Positions 26,041-32,640 of a DNA stretch of 64,000 nucleotides are shown piece after piece. The notes under the pieces were generated by a model that was not told the DNA's origin, ran no database searches, and saw only the letters and a list, made by a program, of their open reading frames with translations. The position numbers were made by a program, and so were the translations under genes. Source of the DNA: Bacteroidaceae bacterium (GTDB lineage: Bacteria; Bacteroidota; Bacteroidia; Bacteroidales; Bacteroidaceae); NCBI GenBank assembly GCA_017622815.1, contig JAGAQH010000029.1:124001-188000 (forward strand). The letters run 5' to 3'. Positions within the stretch are counted from its first letter, which is position 1. The number at the start of each line of letters is the position of its first letter.

Positions 26041-27513
26041 ATTATATATATAGCACTGCTCGTGGGCGGTGCTTTTTTCTCTTCAGCCGGCAATGCCGAT
26101 GCCCAGAATCTGCTGACACGCTCCACACCCGAAGCGGAAGGGCTTTCCTCGGAACATGTGCACCGGTTCTTTGAGCAACTCATGCAAGACAGGCGCGCAG
26201 AGGTACATTCCTGTATAGTTATGCGACACGGACAAGTCATTGCCGAAATGTACCCCAAGCCATGGCGCAAGGACTACCGCCACACGATGTATTCCGTTTC
26301 CAAGACATTCACTTCTGCCGCCGTGGGCATGTGCATAGCAGACAGCCTGTTCTCATTGCAGGACTCCATCGGCAAGTTCTTCCCGCTCCTTTTGCCCGCG
26401 AATGCCTCCGACACCCTGCTTGCCATCACCGTGCGCGACCTGCTCACCATGCAAAGCGGTCTGCCAGTGGACACAAAGATGAGGATGCACGAAACCGAGT
26501 GGATCAAAGCATACCTTCACAAGAAACCCACCTCCCTGCCAGGCACCCGATGGGCATACGACAGCATCGTCACCTACCTCCTCTCCGCCATTGTTCAGGA
26601 GGCGTCCGACATGTCCCTGATGTCCCTGCTTCAGGAAAGGCTGTTCCTGCCCCTTGGCATTAGTGATGCTGCCTGGGAAGAAAGTCCGGAGGGCGTCACC
26701 TGCGGAGGCTGGGGCCTGTACATCCGTCCAGAGGCTATGGCAAAGTTCGGACAACTCCTTCTGAACGGCGGCACATGGAACGGTGTGAGCCTCATCCCCC
26801 GGGAGTGGGTTGGCGAAATGATGAAACCGCAGAGCATAAACGGCAGATACGGTTACCAGATGTGGCAATGCTCCCAAGCCGGCTGGGCAGAGGCAAACGG
26901 AGCATACGGTCAGTTCATATATGTCATCCCCGAGGCAGACATGGTCGTCACACTGACACAATGCAACAGCCAACGTGTCCCCATACAGGAATGGATAAAG
27001 GAAATGCTGGTTGACAACTGCCAAGACAACGCTCTGCCCAAGAACGAGCAGCACATTTCCTTCGCACACTATACCCACCCCACTGCTTCGGGCAACGGGA
27101 ACGGCAACAAAGTGTTCACACCTATAAAACTGAATCTTGAAGATAACATCCTTGGTTGGGAAGGCATGACAATTCGCACCCGTCAGGACAAAATCGTCCT
27201 GGACATTACGGACAGCCGCTCTCAACAATATAGCATCACCCTTGGCAACAAGGAATGGATAGAGTCCGAATTCAAAGGCCGGCCATACTACAACCCTCCC
27301 TTCATGAACGATTTCAGCAACCTGCCCACCACATGGCACGTAGCAGGCTCGTATGGCTGGCAAGGCGACAACCTGCTGAACATCAGCCTTCATTGGACAG
27401 ATTGGCTTACCAGTGCCAAGTTACAGATAAAGTTTTCCGGTGCCTCTGCCAGCCTGACATTCAAACCGAGAGACACCGGAAAGGAAACTTATATCAAAGC
27501 CTGGGTGAAGTAG
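25843..27513 (+). CDS. Beta-lactamase-fold serine hydrolase
   Basis: A 556-residue protein. A beta-lactamase/class C-like domain runs from about residue 90 to 400: SxxK motif YSVSKTFTSA, a second-motif position WAYDSIVTYLL (Tyr-Asp-Ser instead of the usual YxN), and NGAYGQFIYVIPE in place of KTG. It is probably a periplasmic esterase or peptidase, not a drug-resistance enzyme. Residues about 415-556 form a beta-rich C-terminal domain. A signal peptide (VRTIIYIALLVGGAFFSSAG) begins only at about residue 64; before it the frame translates an inserted G-rich repeat. No ATG lies next to the signal, so the true start is uncertain. Confidence 0.78.
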   Translation: MITSVKTKFPKSYNHSKSLTTSLSTSYSPPLWRARSSEEAPNVLLCLVREELPSSTRGLGWGWVRTIIYIALLVGGAFFSSAGNADAQNLLTRSTPEAEGLSSEHVHRFFEQLMQDRRAEVHSCIVMRHGQVIAEMYPKPWRKDYRHTMYSVSKTFTSAAVGMCIADSLFSLQDSIGKFFPLLLPANASDTLLAITVRDLLTMQSGLPVDTKMRMHETEWIKAYLHKKPTSLPGTRWAYDSIVTYLLSAIVQEASDMSLMSLLQERLFLPLGISDAAWEESPEGVTCGGWGLYIRPEAMAKFGQLLLNGGTWNGVSLIPREWVGEMMKPQSINGRYGYQMWQCSQAGWAEANGAYGQFIYVIPEADMVVTLTQCNSQRVPIQEWIKEMLVDNCQDNALPKNEQHISFAHYTHPTASGNGNGNKVFTPIKLNLEDNILGWEGMTIRTRQDKIVLDITDSRSQQYSITLGNKEWIESEFKGRPYYNPPFMNDFSNLPTTWHVAGSYGWQGDNLLNISLHWTDWLTSAKLQIKFSGASASLTFKPRDTGKETYIKAWVK

Positions 27514-27516
27514 TTT

Positions 27517-29403
27517 TCAATACACCACCTTCCTGCCACCCACGATGACAATCTGTCCCTTGCGGACGGAGCGGAGTTCACGGCCGGTGAGGTCGTACAT
27601 CTTTTCGCTATGCATGCCTCCAGATACGACGGGGAGGGATTGTATGCCTGTACTTGTTCCGTCCATGCGCACGGCAATGTCGTCAATGGCCACGTAGGTG
27701 GGGGGATTGACTCCGTAAGCGCCTTTCTGGTCTTCGGATACGGAGAAGTTGAACTTCACCATGCTTACCTTGCCCAGCACCGAAAGGTCGAACCACGTCC
27801 ATCCCTGCACATGGCGCAGACCGTCCACCAACCGCAAGGTAGCCGTACCGGTCTTCTGCCCCTGGGCGTCAAAGCCTTCGGCAAGAAGGTCCACAAAGGT
27901 TTCCTCGGTGGCAGCCGTACAGAAAGAACTGCCATTAAGCATGTTGCTCAGGAAATATGTTGTGGGAGCCACATAGGCATGGTCTATGGTCCTTGCCTGT
28001 GCGTCGCCAAAAGTCAGCACGGCACGTGAGTCCATTCCACCGTTGGCAAAGGTGTTGTCCACACCGTTTATCACGGCAAAGCGGTCCGATGCGTTATGCC
28101 CACCGCCACCACGGCCAGCCTCAACGACCTTGCGGAAGATGGCCAGTTGCTCTGTGTACGGCACACCGTCCAGATTGGAATCCACATAATCCGACACGGC
28201 AATGCCTCCGTTCCAGTAGGCCCATGAACCCCAACTGTTGTTCAGCGTGGAAGAAAGGAACGTATTTCCCTCGTCATACCATCCGTATGCCTCTGCCTCG
28301 GAATATACGCCAGTACCGCCTTCGCCATAGAGGAGTTTGCCTCCGTACTGCTGGTCATCAACCAATGAAGACCAATAGTCGGCCACTTCTCCCTTGTAGT
28401 CCTCGTCCTCAAACGTAAGCACCTTCAGGTTCTCGTTCATGGTGGGAGTGGCACTGCCGGCAAGATGCAGGTCCACGGCTCCGGCCACCTCGGTACTGCT
28501 CTCCCCTATCCAACCGTTGCTCTGCAGGACGGCCGTCTGCACCTTCACAAAGTGTATGCCGGTCAGATTGGCAGGATTGCCATCCTCGTCCACCGCCCAT
28601 TGGAGGTCCAGTTTGCTTGAAGTGCTGTCGTTGGGCTGGTTGTCGGCATACCCCCATGCGTAGTTTTTCTGAAGGAAATAAGAACCGTCGCCGTTTTTGT
28701 CCACGGTGTTAGGTGCAAGGCGCACACCCGTGAAAGTCAAGGTCTGCTCCCCCTTCTGCCACTGGGGCCAATAGTTCTGCCGGTGGTAGGCATTCATAGC
28801 CAGATAACCCTCCTTTCCCTCGCTGTCCGTCCAACGGATATAGGTGTCATCCGTAACGGGAGAATTAGGGACGGGAGTTGGCGTATGATTCTGCGGAGTA
28901 ATGTGATATGTCACCGTGTAATTGCTCCATGTGCCCGTCTTGCCATATTCGCTTCCGGCCAGTTCATACCACTTGTCGTCGGGCAGACCGTTGCCATTGT
29001 CATCGTGGCTCACAAACACCAACGCCGGTTCGCTGGAACCTCCCTGCCTTGCATCCGCTCCTTCGGCAAGATATGAATTGCCCAGTATCTGCAGGTCATA
29101 AAGTCCCTGGCGGTTCTCCACCATGTGGTCGAAGCCGAACACCACATAACCGCCGAATGCATCAAGTGACACCGTGCCGCCCTCGCGCAACAGTTCCTCC
29201 GCCTTCTGGCGGATGGTTTCCTTAGTGTCGCCCTCCTCGTATTCGGGCATTGTGTTCAGGAACTGCCCCGGTGCAGGACTATAGTCATAAACACGATGGA
29301 TACCGATGTTTTTGCCATCGGAAATCGACTCCTGGGCATTGCTATTCATCGTGGCAATGAACATCAATACCACAGAAGTCAGAAGCAGATAGTTTCTTCT
29401 CAT
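27517..29403 (-). CDS. B12-riboswitch-controlled surface protein with DUF4465-like domain
   Basis: A 628-residue secreted protein (signal peptide MRRNYLLLTSVVLMFIATMNSNA). The N-terminal half (about 25-310) has GGYVVFGFDHMVENRQGLYDLQI and VFVSHDDNGNGLPDDKWYELAGSE, as in cell-surface proteins of Bacteroidales B12 loci. The C-terminal half (about 325-590) fits DUF4465 (LTFED, NNSWGSWAYWNGGIAVSDY, YVAPTTYFLSNMLNG). It ends DLTGRELRSVRKGQIVIVGGRKVVY, a short C-terminal motif like that of the CotH protein. A cobalamin riboswitch lies in its leader, so it is repressed when B12 is plentiful and likely helps capture corrinoids at the surface. Confidence 0.8.
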   Translation of the reverse strand: MRRNYLLLTSVVLMFIATMNSNAQESISDGKNIGIHRVYDYSPAPGQFLNTMPEYEEGDTKETIRQKAEELLREGGTVSLDAFGGYVVFGFDHMVENRQGLYDLQILGNSYLAEGADARQGGSSEPALVFVSHDDNGNGLPDDKWYELAGSEYGKTGTWSNYTVTYHITPQNHTPTPVPNSPVTDDTYIRWTDSEGKEGYLAMNAYHRQNYWPQWQKGEQTLTFTGVRLAPNTVDKNGDGSYFLQKNYAWGYADNQPNDSTSSKLDLQWAVDEDGNPANLTGIHFVKVQTAVLQSNGWIGESSTEVAGAVDLHLAGSATPTMNENLKVLTFEDEDYKGEVADYWSSLVDDQQYGGKLLYGEGGTGVYSEAEAYGWYDEGNTFLSSTLNNSWGSWAYWNGGIAVSDYVDSNLDGVPYTEQLAIFRKVVEAGRGGGGHNASDRFAVINGVDNTFANGGMDSRAVLTFGDAQARTIDHAYVAPTTYFLSNMLNGSSFCTAATEETFVDLLAEGFDAQGQKTGTATLRLVDGLRHVQGWTWFDLSVLGKVSMVKFNFSVSEDQKGAYGVNPPTYVAIDDIAVRMDGTSTGIQSLPVVSGGMHSEKMYDLTGRELRSVRKGQIVIVGGRKVVY

Positions 29404-29437
29404 AACTGATTAAAATTGCTTTCGTGCCTGCCGGCAG

Positions 29438-29457
29438 GGACACGGCATGCCGTGTCC
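29438..29457. repeat. 20-bp palindrome copy
   Basis: GGACACGGCATGCCGTGTCC, perfect; identical to the copy inside uvrA (5675-5694). Confidence 0.9.
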
Positions 29458-29540
29458 GTACCTTCAACGCACGGTTTAACATTATATTCTTTTTCAGCAT
29501 GATTTCCGTGTCCGTCATCCCGCAGACACTTTCTTACGCT

Positions 29541-29748
29541 GGCATTGGCAGGTCTTCTGACTTCGTCCTATTGGCAGCACGCCTTCCCGGAATACGCGTC
29601 TTCCAGTGGCTCTCTCCCTATACATTATATATAAGGTATATGCACTGCCCAAACAATGGACTCACAGCATCGGGTAATGTCGCAGATTCTCACTGCATTC
29701 CCATCTTAGCCCTGGGGCCTCACAGCCCTCGGGAACCAAATGTGAGTA
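29541..29748 (-). promoter_or_regulatory. Cobalamin riboswitch
   Basis: On the minus strand the leader carries the conserved parts in order: GGTTCCCGAGGGC, GATGGGAATGCAGTGAGAATCTGC, ACATTACCCG, GCTGTGAGTCC, CCACTGG, CCGGGAAGGCG and the B12 box GTCAGAAGACCTGCC. It lies about 140-345 bases upstream of the DUF4465-type gene. Ligand binding is expected to hide the translation start or end transcription. Confidence 0.93.
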
Positions 29749-29832
29749 CAAAGATACGGATAAGTGAGCGAAAATCAAAATAAAGGTTACTTTAATTTTG
29801 TTTTCCGAGCGAGAGTATCTTCGAGGCGAGCA
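29749..29832 (-). promoter_or_regulatory. Promoter repeat upstream of the riboswitch
   Basis: Minus strand: -7 TATCTTTG at 29749-29756, 19-base spacer containing CGCTCACTTATCCG, -33 at 29776-29779, then the CGCTCGGAAAAC flank. The transcript would begin right at the riboswitch. Confidence 0.75.
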
Positions 29833-29854
29833 AGAGAGCGCAGAAGCATGGTAG

Positions 29855-29912
29855 GGACACGGCATGCCGTGTCCGATAACAAAAGCATAAGCGGACTCGG
29901 CATGCCGAGTCC
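29855..29912. repeat. Two 20-bp palindromes in tandem
   Basis: GGACACGGCATGCCGTGTCC at 29855-29874 and the variant GGACTCGGCATGCCGAGTCC at 29893-29912. The left flank AAGCATGGTAG matches the uvrA copy. A half copy of the promoter repeat follows at about 29945-29995. The remainder of the 29404-30146 gap shows no ORF worth calling. Confidence 0.85.
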
Positions 29913-30131
29913 CTACATCCCCGAGCGCAAGCAAATTGAACCAATGTTAAATTTATTTGAGGATTTCCGAACGGGAGTATCTTCGAGAGGCCTTACATAC
30001 AAAGTCCCCAGCCCTCACTGGCATGACATGTACTAAATAAGTTAGCACAACAAAAAGGTCATGTCACAAAAATTAAGGCCATTATCATCATAACGCTAAT
30101 GGCAGATTTGGGTTAAATGAAAACTTTACCC

Positions 30132-30139
30132 TATCTTTG
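30132..30139 (+). promoter_or_regulatory. -7 box for epimerase gene
   Basis: TATCTTTG, 7 bases before the ATG at 30147. Confidence 0.5.
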
Positions 30140-30146
30140 CACTATC

Positions 30147-31001
30147 ATGAAAAGGATTTTGGTTACAGGTGCGAGCGGTTTCGTGGGAAGCCGCTTTGTG
30201 GAGAGGTGGAAGGGCGAGTACACCATACTTGCCCCCGGGCATGGGGAAATGGACATCACGGACGTGGTTTCGGTGGAGCGGTATTGCATGGAGACGGTGC
30301 CCGATGTGGTGGTGCATCTGGCTGCGATATCGAACACGTGGTATTGCGAACAGCATCCCGAGGAGAGTTACCGCGTGAATGTGGAGGGGGCGTGCAACGT
30401 GGCACTGGCTTCGGCAAGGTGTGGAGCTAAACTGGTGTTCTTCTCCAGCGACCAGGTATATAACGGGAACAGGGAGAGCGGTCTGCTGACCGAGGACATT
30501 GCCGTTGCTCCGGAGAACGTGTACGGCAGGCATAAACTGGAGGCCGAACAACGCGTGCTTGGCATCTGCCCGGAGACGGTGGCTTTGCGTGCCACATGGA
30601 TGTACGACACGGAGAGGGAGGGTATGCCTACGCATGCCAACTTTGTGCTGAACATTGCCCATGCCATCAGGGAGGGAGTACAACTGCGGTTTCCCGTACG
30701 TGAGTACAGGGGAATAACGTGGGTGAAGGAGGTTGTGGAACTGTTGCCACATGCCTTTGACCTACCCGGAGGCGTATACAACTTCGGTGCGGAGAACCTG
30801 CTGAACACCTACGAGACGGCATGCCGGTATTGCGAGATGCTGACTGGGGAAAAGAACAATGCCATAATCCTGCCCGACCATGAGCGATACCCCGAGCATG
30901 TGCGCAACATTTCCATCAGCATGGGTAAGGCAAACAGGGCTTCGGGTGGGGCGATACGGTTCCACGACACCTTGGAGGGACTGAGGGAGGCGGAACGGTG
31001 A
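30147..31001 (+). CDS. NAD-dependent sugar epimerase/reductase (RmlD-like)
   Basis: A 284-residue short-chain dehydrogenase of the extended type. The N-terminal ILVTGASGFVGSRF binds NAD(P); VHLAAISNTWYCEQHPE and FFSSDQVYNG match RmlD (dTDP-4-dehydrorhamnose reductase) more than GalE; the catalytic YxxxK is YGRHK. The substrate is a nucleotide sugar or a small metabolite; this cannot be settled here. It is on the strand opposite the B12 genes around it and has its own promoter, so it is not evidently part of that system. The start at 30147 is chosen on the Rossmann motif. Confidence 0.82.
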   Translation: MKRILVTGASGFVGSRFVERWKGEYTILAPGHGEMDITDVVSVERYCMETVPDVVVHLAAISNTWYCEQHPEESYRVNVEGACNVALASARCGAKLVFFSSDQVYNGNRESGLLTEDIAVAPENVYGRHKLEAEQRVLGICPETVALRATWMYDTEREGMPTHANFVLNIAHAIREGVQLRFPVREYRGITWVKEVVELLPHAFDLPGGVYNFGAENLLNTYETACRYCEMLTGEKNNAIILPDHERYPEHVRNISISMGKANRASGGAIRFHDTLEGLREAER

Positions 31002-31315
31002 GCGGGTAAGCGGTGAGCGGATGAACGATTAGCTATTTAGTTTTCCGTTTTCCGTTTTCACCCTTTATCATACCCCCTCCGCTTCGCTCGTCCCCCTGTC
31101 TCAGGGGGACAAAGGGAGAGGGTCAGAGTAATCGGAGTAATCGGAATAGTCGGAGTATCAGGAAATCCCGCTCACCACTCATCCGTTAAAAACATCACTA
31201 CTATACCTTATTATATATCCCCCCAATAATACTAATACAAAACCAATCACCTACGAATACATTATACTCCCCTCCCCTGTGGAGGGGTTGGGGGAGGGTC
31301 CTCCTCTCTCCTCTC
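31002..31315. repeat. Repeat-filled gap downstream of epimerase gene
   Basis: Holds CGGTGAGCGG-type repeats, CCGTTTTCCGTTTTC, a CCCCCTGtctCAGGGGG hairpin (31092-31108), GTAATCGGAGTAATCGG repeats and, from 31200, the left copy of the G-rich inverted repeat around btuG. No gene is seen. Confidence 0.75.
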
Positions 31316-31318
31316 TCA
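31200..31318 (+). repeat. Left inverted repeat flanking btuG
   Basis: About 115 bases: CCTTATTATATAT, CAAAACCAATCACCTACG, AATACATTATACTCCCCTCC, a GGAGGGG hairpin, a G-rich stretch and CTC-rich end. It matches the complement of 32440-32572 at roughly 85% by eye, and ends at the btuG stop codon. Confidence 0.85.
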
Positions 31319-32404
31319 CCGCTCATACAGGAAAGCGAAGTGGGCAGGAATGTCGCCCGTGCGGACCTTCCATAGTAGGAGGCCTTCGGGAGAGAAGCAG
31401 AACAGGGTGCCGGGATTGACGTGGGTGCGGGCATCGCCAATGAGTATCTCGCCCGTATGGGGATGGACGGCAATGCCGTAGGGTTCCATGATGGAGGCAT
31501 CGGTACCGTCGGTGATGAAGTTGGTGGTGAGGACCTTACGGGTGCGGACGTTTACAATACCGTAGTTGGTATGGTTCTGCATGGTGGCATAGGAGAACTC
31601 GGTGCCTATCACATACAGGGAGTCGCCACGGAGGGTCATGTTCTCCGCCACAAGGTCGGTGCCGGCCTGAGTGGTGATGCGCCGTACCTGCGGAGTGCCG
31701 GCCGGGTCGGTGATGCAGAAGAGGGCACTGGTGTTGCCATAGTAATCACCACGGGAGGATACCCACAACTGCCCGTCAGAGTCGGCCATGAGATGGTGGA
31801 GGTTTACGGCCACGGGGATGCGTCCCTCCTCACGGAAAGTCCCGATATCCACTACCGACACGGTGTTTTCATAGTTGGGGAACATGTAACCGCCGCTATT
31901 GGCAACGAATATCTTGCCGTTGGCGATGTCCAGACGGTCGGGTTGGAAACCAACGATGCACGTATCTACCTTCTCCAGCGTAGCGGTATCTATCTTCACC
32001 ACCATGCCCTTCTGTTCGTAATCGGGATTTATCTGCACAGGTCCGGCATAACTGGTCACGTAGGCATAGCCCTCGTGGAAAGCGATATAGCGGCAGTTGG
32101 CCAGATTGACCTGCCCCACCCTGCGTGCTGTACGCGCCTCCATCACCTCTATCTTGTTGCTGCAGTTTATCACCGCCCACATACGGTTGCCATAGATGCG
32201 GAGGTCGTTGCCCACGTCGCCCAGTTCCTTGACGGCAGAGGGGTTGGCATTGCCATAGATGTTGCGGATGTATGTGCCAGTGGTATAGTCGTAGAAGTCC
32301 ATGGTGCACTTGTTGCTGCCCATATTGCCCTCGTTGAGCAGATAGAAACCAAGGATGCTGTCCGTCCGTGTGTCTCCCACCTCTTCTTCCTCGCTGGACC
32401 ACAC
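31316..32404 (-). CDS. btuG: BtuG-like B12-binding surface beta-propeller (DUF5074/YncE type)
   Basis: A seven-bladed propeller by repeat pattern (RIYGNRMWAVINCSNKIEVMEA, RYIAFHEGYAYVTSYAG, GKIFVANSGGYMFPNYENTVSVVDI, PYGIAVHPHTGEILIGDA). In Bacteroides, BtuG lipoproteins of this type cap BtuB and bind cobalamin very tightly. Here the gene lies 226 bases downstream of btuB. The first usable start is GTG 32404, but the frame is open upstream and encodes FLFLLLSLLSLLLQSC, a clear lipoprotein signal with the Cys codon at 32420-32422. No ATG/GTG/TTG precedes it in frame; the nearest ATG (32532-32534) is one base out of frame across a G7 tract. Expression may need a slip in that tract. Confidence 0.82.
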   Translation of the reverse strand: MWSSEEEEVGDTRTDSILGFYLLNEGNMGSNKCTMDFYDYTTGTYIRNIYGNANPSAVKELGDVGNDLRIYGNRMWAVINCSNKIEVMEARTARRVGQVNLANCRYIAFHEGYAYVTSYAGPVQINPDYEQKGMVVKIDTATLEKVDTCIVGFQPDRLDIANGKIFVANSGGYMFPNYENTVSVVDIGTFREEGRIPVAVNLHHLMADSDGQLWVSSRGDYYGNTSALFCITDPAGTPQVRRITTQAGTDLVAENMTLRGDSLYVIGTEFSYATMQNHTNYGIVNVRTRKVLTTNFITDGTDASIMEPYGIAVHPHTGEILIGDARTHVNPGTLFCFSPEGLLLWKVRTGDIPAHFAFLYER

Positions 32405-32439
32405 GATGATGTCGTGGCGGCAGGATTGGAGGAGGAGAG

Positions 32440-32572
32440 AGAGGAGAGAGAGGAGGAGGAAAAGGAAGACCCTCCCCCCCTGCCCCTCCCAAGGGAGGGG
32501 AGTATAATGTATTCGTAGGTGATTGGTTTTGCATTAGTTTTATTTTGGGGTATATATAATAAGGTGTAATTG
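32440..32572 (-). repeat. Right inverted repeat flanking btuG
   Basis: Complementary to the left copy at 31200-31318. It contains the C7/G7 tract (32474-32480), the upstream ATG and much of the sequence coding for the lipoprotein signal. Confidence 0.85.
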
Positions 32573-32575
32573 CTG

Positions 32576-32640
32576 TTGTAATCACTCCCCTCCATACAGG
32601 GAGGGGTTGGGGGTGGGTCCTCCTCTCCCTCTACCACTCC
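32576..32640 (+). repeat. Third copy of G-rich repeat, at btuB 3' end
   Basis: AATCACTCCCCTCCatacagGGAGGGG, then TTGGGGGTGGGTCCTCCTC, running into the last codons of btuB. Confidence 0.75.

Noticed and set aside
25843-27513. Beta-lactam resistance gene
   Set aside because: The fold is shared with many esterases and peptidases; the second and third active-site motifs are atypical.
29764-30036. 90-codon plus-strand frame in the B12 leader region
   Set aside because: Made of promoter repeat and palindromes; the peptide part [11 protein letters not shown] is the same translated repeat as in uvrA.
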